DNA of 64,000 bases, taken from positions 13,449,338 through 13,513,337 of the forward strand of contig NC_088302.1 of NCBI RefSeq assembly GCF_032854445.1, written 5' to 3'. Within the stretch, counting starts at the first letter, position 1, and each line of letters opens with the position of its first letter. The position numbers and the translations under genes are program-made. Origin of the DNA: Liolophura sinensis (lineage: Eukaryota > Mollusca > Polyplacophora > Chitonida > Chitonidae). This document shows, piece after piece, positions 22,337 to 36,049 of the stretch. The notes under the pieces were generated by a model, which was not told where the DNA came from, did no database searches, and saw nothing but the letters and a program-made list of their open reading frames with translations.

Positions 22337-24806
22337 GTGCTGTACCGTCTTGACTGCCTGACGTTACCCTCTAGGCTGCTTCTCCTTGTGAGTCCCTCAG
22401 CGGGAACACTGTCCAAATTCAGAAGGAAGGAAGGAAGGGAAGAAACATATTTACAGATACTCCTACTCTTATACTGAGTACCTCTGCCTCACATAATAAA
22501 TTCTCAGGCTGTGGCACTTGTGAAAACCCACCAGAGCATTTGAGTTTCTTTGTCTAGCATATATTTAACACTTGTTTCCCCCCAAAAGCCAGTCACGTGT
22601 CCACCCGACAACGTAAGATAGTCTCGCAGGTGATTCAACCACAGACAAACAGGTCTTACATATGCAACATTATCTTATCTTATCTGACACAAGACAATTC
22701 TCACAATAACTATCATAGAATTGCAACCTCTGTTCTAAAATCGCTTGTTTATACATCTACACAAAGCATGCTATGCCGGTGAAAACATCACTATTACTGA
22801 CCACTCACTAAACATCCTAAAACATTTCAATACAACCTTATCTGTATATAAGTAGAACTGAATTTAACGTGCACATTAACTAAATTTTAAAAAAGTGTAA
22901 GGAAATATTAATCTACATTTCGACAACTGCAGATTTGTCACAACTGACAATTACTAAAAAAAAAAACTACAACAGTTAAACAACTGCCTGGACCTATCCT
23001 GATTCCGTGGAGTCTATGACAATGTAACATAATACATCAGGCACCTCTACTACATCACTACAGTAACATTTCGTTCTAAAAACAATATCATCTACACACA
23101 TTATTATCTAACCAGAGGGTAAAATCTAAAACTCACCCCCCAAGAGAGCTACAGCATCCCATTCAGTAAAGCAGCTACTTATGCAGCGCCTGGCAGTTCA
23201 GAATAACAATCAACTTAGCTGGGGTATAATGAAACAACGACAGACAATTAGTCTATGGTGTAATAGCTAGTAGTAATAAACTAAAATATCCTTATGAATT
23301 TCAGTCACTTTATAATACTGATGGCATAGTTCCCTACTTACATTTACATTATGATTTCACATAATATACCCTGTATATGACCGTGGCATCCTCTGTAAGG
23401 ATCACAGCGGCATTACAAAAACATGTAATGTACTATACATACGAGAATTCTACAGCAATTTCCACATTTGTACTTTAACGGCCAAAATATAACTGTGTGT
23501 TTGCTAGCTCAAATACACATTTTACTTTTAAACCTCTAAAAGACATCATGTAGCACAAAATAAAGCCTTCTCGAGTCTATACGGATTTCTTGAGATTTTA
23601 CGGTAAGTTGCGCTTGTTCACAATGACATAATCCCACTTTGTTTTTAGAATCAAATCTGCTGATTTACGCAATGTCATCTGAGAAGACAAAGTTCTATCA
23701 ACAGCGCACTGAAACGGCATCTTCCTTCCAACAATTGTGCATTCCTACATACATGACAAAAATTACGAAAACATGATCGGTATGATCGTGTGCGACCTAC
23801 ACGATTGCGATTTAAGATGGCGGGTGACCTCGATCGGTCACATCTAGTGTGCGTCTTAATTACACATACAAAAACAAATCTTTCAATATATATTGACTTC
23901 AGACAATGAATGAGGATTATGCAAAATAACTGTTACAAAAAAAAATGATGGGTAATAAACTTTTGTGAGCTAATCAGCCCCGAACAGTCACGGAGATCTC
24001 CGAACACACATCAACATGCCAGTCACCGATAATGACCTAATTACTTGGTGCACCTCTTACACTAAGCCAGATAATTTCCATGATATTTAGATGAGGGTAT
24101 TGTGCTGGCTATCTACGGCGGGCTATAACAGGCTATAAATTATCAATTGTGCCAATATGTTGGCATCTAACGTCAATAATGTTCCAACACCACTAATGTG
24201 ACAGACACAGCCCAGACCATAAAAGTAACTTTCCTCCAAGATGGCCAGCAGACATGATGCATGGGGACTGTTGACTTAATCATGTTTTCTCCATACACAA
24301 ATGGGACTGTCCGTCTCTATCACAACTTGACTTTCATCAGAAAATATCGCATTTTTCACTCTCGATAATTCGTCCAGTTCCTCCTTCCCTTACACCATTT
24401 TACACCCTTTTGTGCCAGGGTAAGGCGCCACCGAGTTCGCACACATTGCATGGTCCTTAATAGACAGTGCCTTCTTGGTTAAGGGCTATTTCATACTGAT
24501 GATGTGCAAGTGCTCAAAACTCTTTTGTGTTTGTGTTAGGTGTGTAATACTACTTTTTTTCTTACTTTTTAGGATACATTATTGTGACCATGATGCTTCC
24601 ATTGGTAGAACCGTTGAACACTGTTGTTATGAGAGAACTGAAGGTTTAACTACATCTTTATGTAAAAGGCCCGGTATGGGTACGAGAGTATCCATGACGT
24701 GTCTGCCGCCTCGCCAAAGGCGGTCGGTTTGAGTCAAGCTGTCACTTATTTGCCTGTCATCGCTCTATGCTTGTATCTGTCATCCTTCCAGGGTTGCACA
24801 CGACTG

Positions 24807-25157
24807 TCACACATACGACTGAGCCCAGTACAAATGTAAAATCAGAGGAAAGAAATAAAGAGCATAGTCACAAGCAAGCCAGCGTTGTTCCCTCTGAAAC
24901 TGAAAGGACCGGTAAACTCCACTCCGGTTACATTTTTTCTTCTTCACCTCACGAACCGCAATTCTCTTTCTTGCAACTCGTCCTTTGTACCCTGCTTTCT
25001 GCAAGTTTCTTGACCCATTTTTCTGACAAAATTGACATTCCTTCCCCTCATTTAGCTTGTTGATCACATCTGACAAACTTAATCTTCTGGTAAACATACT
25101 TGAAAACCCTGATTTACCTGGAGCATGAAATGGTGCTTTCCTTTGTTTCTCGTCCAA
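24807..25157 (-). other. Anonymous Cys/Lys-rich open frame (unit 1, shortened relative to unit 2)
   Basis: The frame holds GKECQFCQK, a single CxxC, and a basic stretch. I do not recognise it. Unit 2 has a longer version (51972-52469); unit 1 lacks about 125 bases that hold the N-terminal part there. Confidence 0.25.
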
Positions 25158-26229
25158 TGTCTGTATATAGAGCTGAACATATACACATCAACTTCGCAAA
25201 TCGCAATTCCGCAATATTATGGAAGTGACGAATACTTATGTGCACTGACCGAAACCCGAGACCTCGCTCTATGGGTGGAGTATACATTGTAGCGGTCCAA
25301 TTATTGTATTTATCTTATGTGCTTTCGTTACTTATGATGTCTTCTCCTCAAGTATACAGGTACTTATGTCAATGCGACATAAATGTACAAATTGAACTGA
25401 GGACAATAAATGTTATTTTGCTGTGTGAAACAAGAACGAAAATAGAAGGTAAACGTTTTTCAGATAAGACAATGACATAGAATTTTGTAATTTTTAGATT
25501 ATGGCTATATTGTTGAAAATACTTGTAATTATCCCAAATGTGTAGGAATGCAGATACAAGAACAACAACAACATCTCTCGTTCATGAAACAGATGGACGT
25601 AAGTTTAAATCTTTCTACGAGAATACATCTACACTATACTGGCAAATATTGACTTCATGAATTAAATACTATGGCCTCATATAACTGCCTTAACAAAATT
25701 TCGGTGAAAACTCCTGAAAAAATGAATATATGAAAACTTCCCTGCCTTAACTTTATTTCTCAAATCTTGGTACGATGTCCTGGTACGCAGGAAGCGCTGG
25801 CCACCATGGTCTACGCCTAACCCCATATCAAAAGATCGCAGCCGAGATCCTTGGCTAGTTGAGATTCGTCGTTGATTCTCACGGGGATTTATTCATTCAG
25901 AAACGTTCTAATGTGACAGGACGGGATTACGAGCTGAGGATTATGTACAGAAATGATACATATAAATATCAGACAGCAACTCAAGTCCATATCTTCTTTT
26001 GGACCGATTTTATTACCCACGAAACATGCGCATGCCTGCAGGAAAAAATGACCGCCCATGCAATCCCTCCTAGAGAGGTTACCGTAATTGACCCACGCAG
26101 TCGTTAAATACCGTACAATTGGTATAATGACGCAACACATGACAAATATAGGGCACATGTTTGACAAACAAAGGAAAAAATACACCCGGGGAGTATAAGA
26201 GGATAGTCCTTATATTCCAGTGTACTTGT

Positions 26230-26495
26230 TGTGATATTGTCATAGTTTGCCACGTGCATTTGTTTAGATCATAGCACATGTGTATGTTTACATCACATGA
26301 TCAGCTCCCTATATTAATATTCATGACGTTGCAGCATAGCGATTGGCTAATAATACGTAAGTAACATACTGCGGGACTGCTCAAGGTGATGAACCGAGTG
26401 GAATAGAATGACAGTCTGAAAGGAGACGCTGTTTTCGAGTCCTTTATTTACTTATACTTTCTTACGTCAAAAGACGGTAACATAAAAGTATTACA
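26230..26495 (+). repeat. 5' LTR of unit 2 gypsy fossil
   Basis: 266 bp, TGT..ACA ends, immediately followed by the primer-binding site. Same length as the 3' LTR and the unit 3 5' LTR. Confidence 0.92.
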
Positions 26496-29400
26496 TGGTG
26501 TCAGAAGTTCAGAATAACCTTCGAGATGGTGGTAATGTTGCAGAAAAACTGGTCACGATGGAAGGAACTGATGCACCTCGTGTTTACCGGACCGGAAGCA
26601 GACAAGTGGAAAGCGGAGCAAAAGCCGCACAGTTCTTGATAAATATCGACAAAAAGGCAGAGACATTTGCAGAACATGGCGTTCTAGTGTTGAACTTTCA
26701 GAGGAAGATTCTAAGAAGCCAGAGAAACTGTTCGAACTTTTCGAGTACTACAGCAACCCGTAGAAAAACACAACGTAAGTACAACGTAAGTTATTTCATC
26801 AACGGGGTCAAAGTCAGTCAGAATCGATAGACGAATGGGTCACTCAGTTAAAATTCATTGGCCGTGACTGTAGTTTTCATGATCTAGACGACATGATTAA
26901 AGACAGGATTCTCATGGGCTCAAATTCAGAAAAAATCCTCTTAGAAGATGATCTGACTCTAGAAAAAGCAACAAAAATTGCCAGGGCTGATGAAATATCA
27001 CGTGAACAATTGAAAGTGTTGAACAAAACTCCCGACGAAGTCCACGAGCTAAAATTTGAGAATAAATTTGGAAAGAATAAATTCAAAACTGGTCAACAGA
27101 AATTTCAGGACAAAACCAACAGAAATTTAACAAGTTTCAGAACGGAACACACATGACAAGCAGCACAATTCTCAGTGTGGTCGGTGTTAATATGAACAAA
27201 AGAAGTCAGAAACTTGCCAGCAGTGGGAAAAAATTGTATGGAAATGTGGCATCAAAAATCATTTCAGGAGAATGTGTAGGTCTAAATGAGCTCATGCTGT
27301 TTGTGAAGATAATCATAACACAGAAACTGACACTGAAGACAATATGTGGTATTTTTAGGTACAGTTCACAAAACGGAAAACAACGAAAATGAAGCTTATG
27401 CAAACATTGAAATAGGAAACACAGGCAAAACTCTCAGGTGTAAACTGGATACTGGAGCACAGGTAAACTGCATTCCCACAGAAACATACAAAAGACTACT
27501 GTCAAGCAAAGTACCTTACAAACACCCTTTCTCCCCAAGCTGTCAGGATATGGTGGTAATCAACTCAAAGTCTGAGATAAATGCACGGTACCATGCAAGT
27601 ACAAAAACATTATTCAGAACTTTGTTTGTGGTTGTGGATAACCCAGCAAAACCCCTCCTAGGTTTCAACGCCTGTAAGCTGCTACACCTGGTGAAAGTGG
27701 TTATGACAATTGATCAACCAATCACAAAGCAGTTTTTGACTAAAGAATCAGTGGTCAAGGAGAACAAGGATATCTTCACAAAGCTTGGTTGTCTTCCAGG
27801 AAAAGCCAAAATTAGACTTAAAGACAATGCACTATCAGTTGTACACGCACCACGGCGTGTCCCCGTAGCATTAAGGGATCGTGTCAAAAATGAACTAAAA
27901 CGTATGGAGACAATGGGCGTTATCAGAGCCATTGACGAGCCACAGAATGGGTAAGCTCAATGGTGGCCGTCGCGATAAAAGACAACACACTGCGGATATG
28001 TATCGACCCGAAGTATTTGAACGAAAACATAATGCGAGAGCGCTATCAACTCCCTACATTAAAGGACATAACACATAAACTGGCAGGTGCGAAGTACTTC
28101 AGTCGGCTGGACGCAAAATCCGGGTACTGGCAGATCCAGCTAGATGATGAAAGTAGTGAACTCACAACATTTAAATCTCCTTTTGGCAGGTGGGCATTTA
28201 CACCCTTAACTTTTGAACTGCACGACAAGCGACTCAGAGAACTACTTCAGAGATGCCGTGACAAAAACCTTCACCTGAATTCTGCAAAAATGGAAATTGA
28301 GATCACAGAGACAAAGTTCTACGCACACACTCTCACGTCGGAAGGTCTGAAACCTGACCCAGACAAGATTAAAGCGATTGAACAGATGCCGACCCCTACC
28401 TCGAAAAAGGAACGGGAAACGGTGATGGGTATGATCAATTACCTCACCAAGTTTGTCCCAGGGCATGCCACAGCCACAGCTCCAATAAAAGAACTCTTAA
28501 AAGAAAATGTTGAGTGGCTATGGGACGCAAATTGTGACAAAGCATTTGAAGAGGTGAAATCCATCATCACGCGAACACCAGGGCCGGTGTTAGCATACTA
28601 TGACGTCACCAAGGACGTCACCCTCCAAGTAGACGCGTCAAAATCAGGCCTTGGCGCGGTCCATTCTTCAAGAAGGCAAACCAGTTGCCTATGCCTCACG
28701 AGCACTTATGCCGACACAGCAAAACTATACACAGATAGAAAAAGAAATGTTGGCAATTTAGTTTGGGCGTGAAAAGTTTCATTCTTATATCTATAGAAAA
28801 CAAGTGACAGTACACAGTGATCACAAGCCGCTTGAGATAATCATGCGCAAACCACTGGCTTCAGCACCACCCAGACTACAGCGCATGACGCTGGGCTTAC
28901 AGCTCTACGTGTGCGGACACACTGTCGAGAAATTACAAATCTGGACATGACGCACATGAAGATCCAACACTGGAAGAGCACGTTCATGCAGTATTTGAAC
29001 TGATCCCAGTAACTGATCAAAAACTGAAAAAATCAAATCGGAAACATAGAAGGATCAAACTCCCATCAAACTTAAACCTGTCATTCACAGAGGCTAGCCA
29101 CAGACTAAACAACAAGTGGACGCTGATCTGAGAGATTCTGGCATGTGCGAGAATGTCAAAAGTGACAAAACTGTGATTCCAGCATCATTGCATGTCGACA
29201 TGCTGCAACGGATACATGCAGGACATTTCGGCATGGAACTTTGCAAACGACGTGCTAGAGAATTTCTCTACTGGCCGCTCATGTGTTCACAAATTGAGGA
29301 CTATGTGAACAGATGTAGCACATGTCTTGAACACAGATACTCATTACTGAAGGAACCGATGATGTCACCACCGATACCCGATACAAACGGGCCATGGAAA

Positions 29401-30613
29401 TTGTTAGCCACGGACCTGTTTGAGTGGTACAACCGTAATTATCTCATTGTGGCTGATTATTATAGCACACTATTTTGAGATCACTATTTTTTATCATGAA
29501 GAAAGCCCAGACCGATGGTACTGACCGGTACATGGGACTGTTGGTCTACAGAAATACACCCACTGATGGAACCGCTACACCAACTCAACTCCTAATGAGT
29601 CGTCGTCTTGGAGACAACCTCCCAGTCCAACAAAAGGCTCCGTCCATCTGTACAAAGCGTAAAAGATGTACAAAGGCGACTTCACAGAAACGGATGAACA
29701 GTGAGAAATACTACAACCGTAACACCCAATCTCAAAAACCATTAAAGGAAGAAGAGGATGTGTACATGCAACAACTCAATGGAAAATGGAAACCAGCGAT
29801 AGTGAGAAAAGTAGCCGAGATACCACGATCATATATTGTCTCCACATCTGCTGGTGAAATTATCAACGGAACCGTCGTCACATCATTCCGTCCAAACCAG
29901 CCCCGCTAGCCAACAGTCCGAACAACAAATCAACAGGCTCGACACCTTCCACCGCTGGAAAACCCATTTCCTACTGAGACTCCGAAACCACCTGACACAT
30001 CTCCAATTTCACAGTTCTCACGTTTGGTCGACGTATTAAGCCCAAGATTTTATCTGATTTGACAACTGGATGAAGTGGAAGTGTGTATGTGTTATTGTGA
30101 GCACAGTTTGTTTTGCTCTCAGTTGCAGATCTCAGTCAGAATTCCAGCTCCAATAGTGAATTTGTGAATCAGTGATTAATGTATGCATTCTATTCAGTTC
30201 ATTGGATTCCATCATTCCTCGGCATTGAAATGAGTGATGCATTTACAGATAGTTTCAGTTTTTCCATCACTCAGATTCATGGATTTGGATGATTCAAAGT
30301 GCTATGATAATTTTATTTGCCATGTTAAATTGTTCCGAATTGTGCGATCTTGACATTGTTCTGAAAGTTTAATGGATGGATAAATTTGTGTTTAACTTTA
30401 AAACCTGGTGAACCACGGATATCATTTGACATTTGACTCCAACTCAAGTTTTAAGTATCAAACTGACTCAACAAATACTTACAGTTTGCAGTGTATTCTA
30501 TTTTGTTTTAAATTGAAATTTGTTGCATTTGAAATGTATACTTGGGCAGTCCTTTAGAAGCGAAGTTTGTTAAAAAATGTAATACCACTAGCTTTTCTTC
30601 AAAAGAAGGGGGA

Positions 30614-30879
30614 TGTGATATTGTCATAGTTTGCCAAGTGCATTTGTTTAGATCATAGCACATGTGTATATTTACGTCACATGATGAGCTCCCCTATATT
30701 AATATTCATGACGTTGCAGCATAGCGATTGGCTAATAATACGTAAGTAACATACTGCGGGACTGCTCAAGGTGATGAACCGAGTGGAATAGAGTGACAGT
30801 CTGAAAGAAGACGTTGTTTCGAGTCCTTTATTTACTTATACTTTCTTACGTCAAAAGACGGTAACATAAAAGTATTACA
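30614..30879 (+). repeat. 3' LTR of unit 2 gypsy fossil
   Basis: 266 bp, preceded by the purine tract and followed by the CTTGT target repeat. It is the only complete 3' LTR among the three copies in the window. Confidence 0.92.
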
Positions 30880-30884
30880 CTTGT

Positions 30885-31803
30885 TACATTATGAGACACA
30901 AGTATCTCGACCTACCATTCTTGTGGCCTTTTCATGTTATAGTTAGTGCGTCCGCCCCTATCAAAGCGGGAAGACCTACCTGCGATCAAACCCGGGCCAG
31001 GTCATACCAAAATCTTTTAAAAGTTAGTACTTGTTGCTGCCTTGCTCAGGCTGAGCCATAGGTGGGAGAATCGTCTGAACGCTGGTCAGAAGTCCATTGT
31101 CTAGAACTGGAACTCATATAGCAGAAGGATAGGCAACAAGACAAAACCACGTTATTTCACGGTCTCGACGAGAAATTTCGTGAATGTAACAGTACATGGC
31201 TAGGCTGTGGGAGAGGAAATGGGTGCCGGGGTCTCTATCAGCACACAGACCCCCATTACAACTTCCGTTTTTCGAAAAGGGTAGTTCTGTGTATTTTAGG
31301 GTATAAAGTTTTATTTTGCCCCCAGGCGGCCATGTTTGGTGTACAGGTGCATGCTTGGTATTAAAATACTGGAAACTGTCTAAACTTTGAAGAGGTATGA
31401 GCTTTGCTGATGAAAGTTTGAAATTCTGGGCGAGAGGACACAAGGTGTGAGGTAGTGATGAGGCTGCGAGTGACGTCCCCATGGCGTTGCTAGGCATGGA
31501 AAGGTCCAGATTTTGACAGTCAACCTATGTCAAGATTTTTATGGCTCGTTTCTCGCAGGCTGGGCCAGGTATGCACCAAAGCTTATTGGTCACGGAATGT
31601 TTGGGACTGGGCTACAGTGCTAGACGTTAACATTGTCGCTTATGGAAAATGAATGGGGGCCTGAGACCATCAAGTTACTGACCTGTTTATTTTCTCTTCA
31701 TGGGACGTACTGATAAGATCTCGCCTTACTAAATCGACGTTACATGACATAGGTATGTGGCGACAAGAATTTTTGAGCGATCCCTTACCAATGGTGGGTA
31801 AAT
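30885..31803. other. Gypsy-to-LINE-site spacer, no gene recognised (unit 2)
   Basis: Copy of 1449-2367. It differs from units 1 and 3 by scattered substitutions and by lacking the 17 or so bases around GCCTCCCAGCTGCCG near 31496. Confidence 0.6.
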
Positions 31804-31817
31804 TCTACCGGTTAGTT
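31804..31817. other. Empty LINE insertion site (unit 2)
   Basis: A single TCTACCGGTTAGTT here corresponds to the 14-bp duplicated target that flanks the LINE in units 1 and 3. This is the pre-insertion allele. Confidence 0.9.
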
Positions 31818-34800
31818 TTTACCTCCGACGGAGACCTGCTTTTCAAAGTGGCGACAATTTAGCTACATTCTCTACCAGCCCCACCGATTTTCACATTCCT
31901 CTTTCATTTTTTTCATCCATTTGACCGATTTTTGTTGTGTTCAACAGTTAATATTATCTCTGGCTTCTTACTATTGGTGTGTGGGTAAATTTATGAAATA
32001 TAGGTATTTTTTTCCACATCGAATTTGACATTGTTAATGAGGGTAGCACTTTCGAGCTTACCATGGGTTTCAATTATCGTCATTTCCCTCTTCTAAAGGT
32101 TTCTTTGTCAACAACAATATTTAATTATTCTTTTGCTTTTTAAAAAGTAAACACTTTTGTGGGAGGCGTGGTATACTTGTTGTTGGTATAAGGTGGCAAG
32201 TTACATAGAAAAATACGTGTATAAATGACACATTTTCAGTGTAAAGTCGATATGAAGTTAGCTATAGCGGACTGTTCTGACAGTTATGTAATAGCTTACT
32301 ATGTCAGAACAGCCAGCCAGAGATAGTCCCTATTTAATTAGTACCATAAAGTCCTGTTGTACCATATTTTTTTTATCCTCGAAAACCTGATTTTAACACA
32401 AATAACCAACTCAAGCAGAAATATCTTTACGACCAAATATTAGATTGTTGAGTCTATAAATGTTAATTCTTGTTTATGAAAATGCTGGTAATATTTGTTG
32501 TTAATGCGCAAATCTGTCTATTCGTTTTCACATGTATTTTGTTTATATTAAAATATGTGCTTTAAAGCCAAAAAAAAATGATAAAGTTTAAGTGTTACAA
32601 ATATATTAGAATTTTATACTTAGACCTAAGGTATTGAGAATTTACTTAACTTTGTCTCCCCTCTCTCGTGAACTACAGAGAATAAATTATTCTAGATACC
32701 AGTGCTTGATACAGTGTGTTAGGAATATGAAAATATTTCATACAATTTTCCTATATAGGCCTGCCTACTAATTGTTCACCTGTTAAAATGCATAATTAAT
32801 TGATGAAATCTACTTGTTGGCATACGCCCACACTGAGTGCTTCACATAGCACACATTCAAATTATTACATTTCACCATGTTTTCTGTGTACTCACCAATA
32901 TGTTCTTTTTTTCAGATTTTCAGTATGTCTCAAAAACCTTGAGACAAGATGGGGCTGGTAAGAAAACACTGGCGTAAACCAACAGTGAATGAAGTGTATT
33001 CGTATGGTGCAGATCAACCGAAATTCTCTCATCCAGATGGTGTCTTGCTGATTTTATTTCACAAGCGACAGAACGTGAAGTGACAACTGAACAGTGATTC
33101 CGATGGATTACTCCCAGACAAGCTCTGCGTGATTTTAGACAAAACATACCAATATCCTGCCATCATTGTTTTGGATGAGTTTGTGAAATCTGCCTGAACA
33201 CCCTGAACTATCAAAACCTGCACAGAGCTCGCTGCACGTTGGAAATTAAAACGGTGTTATATCACTAAAATGTTCCTCATGTTGTTATTTAAATACACGT
33301 ATTTATATCTGATTTGTTTCCTGTTAAAATGCATGGTACCGGTATTAAAAAGAAAATCCAGAGTATTAAACTGTCTGCTTTCACAAACACCATTGGTAAT
33401 TGAATGAATGCAGCCTTGCATTATCTGGCACTTTTTTATAATTGGTATCGTGAAATGTCCTTAGAAAAGTATCGAAGTCGTGTTATATGCATGTGTCGTA
33501 AAATAAATAAACGATCATATTCAAATATCTTGCCACAAGTCCTAACCTTGAAAAGAGAATTTGTATTTCCGTCTGATCTCGCTCTTTTATCGGGGCATTG
33601 GTGATTATAAGCACTCTTAACGTTTGCAGAATCGTCTACCAATATAGGGTGCTAGTCTGCATGTCACATGTTGGATCTTGTTCTAGCTTTGGTTGGTGCT
33701 TTACCCCGAGCTCATGGGTTTCCTGTACCCATATGATAAATCTTGTACATGTACAAGTGAAATATTCAACTATGAAACAATCACTATCAAATACATTGTT
33801 GTCTTACAGAACTTCCCGTTGTCGTAATTTTCCCAACACAACGGCGTTTGCGCCATATTTTCCCACCATGCATCAGCCGTTTCTCAAACGTTTGTAGCGC
33901 AATAAAGGGAAAAAATACATGGGTGCGCAGATACGTCACACAATGTATTAGAGACCGAAGAAAAGCGTAAAGTGCCGTAAAGACTAGGTATAGGGAAGTT
34001 GCATACTTCTTTGTAATGGACCTTCCACCTAATCTAGAACAAGTTAACTTGATGCCTGGCACAGACGATCCAACTTTAAATAGCTGGGCGTAAAACACGG
34101 AAAATCTCAACCAAACAACGTTCCTTCGAAAGTTGACACATTAACATTTACATTGATGTATAAATCGACAAACAAATTAACATGCTTTCACCTGGTTACA
34201 CGAAGGCTGAAACCCGTAAGTTTGTATGTTTTTTGTTCAGTCGGACATTTTTTGTTCAGTTGGCCAAATCCGGTTACTGGAAAAAGACCGTCAAGCGACA
34301 GTTCTAGCTTCATTTCTCAGCAATGGAAGCCGCTGCGTGGATCCATCGTATTTCTACCACCGACCAAGTAAAATGTTCTTTTAATAAAACACTTTGAATT
34401 ACCTTTATTGGCCATGGTCTACGGAAGTAATGCAGCTTCTTTTGTTTCTACTCCATACATGTACAGCTGTCACTTCTACTTGCCCCTATCACTGTAATCC
34501 GTGAGGGCGATTAAAGTTCATTCGCTCTGATTGTTCCCTGATTTAGAATATAGTGTGTACGTAGATAAGTACGTTTGTGAAACGGTCCCCAGACACCTGC
34601 ATGACCTCACTAAGCAGATAAATCTATGGGTCGAAACAGACATTCGTATACCTGTCATCAAGCAAATAAGGTCAATTCACAAAACGATGTGTCACACAAA
34701 CCATCAGAAAAAGTATATGAAGAACAAAATAGGACGGAATCATGCAAAGGGAAGCAGTCAACAGCTTTCAGTAATGTGGGAAAGACGCAAGGTTTAATCT

Positions 34801-35991
34801 AGGCGAATGAGTGGAATCGGTATTCAAATCGTGTATCATGCTAGAATATAATTTGTCGATAAAATGTCTATTTCGGTTGCGCTTTGACTGGACATGTTCA
34901 TATATCCAACATGGTGATCTAATTCACCACGCTGAATATACGGCTCCTAGCCCCGGGTAAAGGGGAATTAGACAGTCAGGTTAAACTTGGAGTCAAAGCG
35001 TTCGATGAAATAACCTTGACACACTAGTTTTTACAATGATAACTTATGACGTTTATTGAAATCGCCTCACAACACATTGGAGCTAACAAATACTACAAGA
35101 CGAGATATGTACACGCGATATGCAGGACTCCCCCGGTGTGTTACTGTCCCAGTAAGGATGTCATAGTGTCAAAATTGTCACCTCTGTGACGTCACTAACC
35201 GGACAAAGCCGGCAGACACTATACTGGGCAAACTGTTTGTCGTGAAATCAAAACAAAGCTGATAACAGAACAAACCTATTCTTTGACAATGGCTTGTGGT
35301 TCCCTACTGACACCTCTATCATTCAATTCATTAAGTCCTTGCCGAAACTACAAATCTGAAATTCGAAAACCCAGGAGACAAAGAATATGGAGTCCGACAC
35401 TTTGGGATAACTGTGTAATTACGAGGATTTATTGGAATTAACTCATGACTAAATATGTATTCACAATGCAAATTTTACACGATGCACTATACATTTTAGA
35501 AAGTAATAAGTTTAAATGTATCTCAATGACTTCCGTAGCAAAATTCGTATCTACATTAGATAAATCCACGTCGTTTTCAGGGAATCAGATAATTTAACCT
35601 TTTCGAGAACAGTAATATTACAACATTAAAATAGAAATTACGTACATTGTAAGAGATTGGCTATACGACACTGATGGTGTGTTCTGTATATTATACAATG
35701 GAGATATGAATTTCAGAATTAGCACAGAGTATTACTGCTCAGGATGTGATCGTGGCATAACAAATATTTACAAACGGCCTAACTTTGAACTCGATATAAC
35801 AAATGTTTACAAATGGTTCAGACAGTTTTAGACGTGATAATCATAGCAAATGATGAGAACATCACAAGTGCATTTTATAAGTGAATTTTTGTCAAGCAAT
35901 AGCGAATTGTATTAAACATACATAAATTCAGCGTTCACAATTACATTTTTTTACCGGTTTTGGGCGATTGACTTTTCATGAATGTCAAGTC
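31818..35991. other. 4.2 kb region with no recognised gene (unit 2)
   Basis: Copy of 3581-7738, including the hairpin (32272-32312) and the anonymous frame (34531-34797, which ends sooner here). The right end is the presumed 3' UTR of gene A. Confidence 0.55.
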
Positions 35992-36049
35992 CTACTTCAA
36001 TTCAAATGGTGCACATTTATCTGGGTATTGTAAAATTTCGTTTACCATG

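Larger units (their letters stand above)
21499..26224. other. 4.7 kb without a recognised gene (unit 1)
   Basis: Matches 48715-53594 with more divergence than the gene block. It contains the second 76-bp repeat copy, a GAAGG microsatellite near 22425, and anonymous frames at 24807-25157 (minus) and 25859-26107 (plus). I see no RNA gene. Confidence 0.5.
1..26229. repeat. Tandem array unit 1 (left end cut by window)
   Basis: Position 1 matches 29152 and 56526, and the matches then run collinearly through the whole unit. Taking the gypsy 5' LTR as an arbitrary start, this unit holds the gypsy 3' part, a LINE, gene A, a SINE-rich spacer, gene B, a second gypsy-like relic and a private solo LTR. 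The true duplication boundary cannot be told, because no junction with unrelated flanking DNA lies in the window. Confidence 0.9.
26230..30879 (+). mobile_element. Ty3/gypsy LTR retrotransposon fossil with both LTRs (unit 2)
   Basis: 4650 bp, flanked by the 5-bp target repeat CTTGT (26225-26229, 30880-30884). LTRs of 266 bp each start TGTGAT and end TTACA. A TGG-starting primer-binding site (TGGTGTCAGAAG, 26496-26507) follows the 5' LTR, and a purine tract (about 30601-30613) precedes the 3' LTR. Inside, in order, are gag-like (about 26.5-27.2 kb), aspartic protease with DTGA (about 27.4-27.6 kb), reverse transcriptase (about 27.8-28.4 kb), RNase H (about 28.5-28.9 kb) and integrase (about 29.15-29.9 kb). 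The order protease, RT, RNase H, integrase is that of gypsy; the lineage looks Mag-like. It is broken, with many breaks (roughly half a dozen or more). The LTRs differ at about 2.6 percent by eye, so it is moderately young but older than the unit copies. Confidence 0.93.

Noticed and set aside
25859-26107. 82-aa plus-strand frame before the gypsy element as a gene
   Set aside because: Not recognised, no promoter or splice partner, and the unit 2 copy has a stop inside the matching frame.
29116-29909. The integrase-like region as a domesticated host gene
   Set aside because: It sits inside a bounded LTR element with target-site repeats and shows decay in every copy; no sign of a separate conserved gene.
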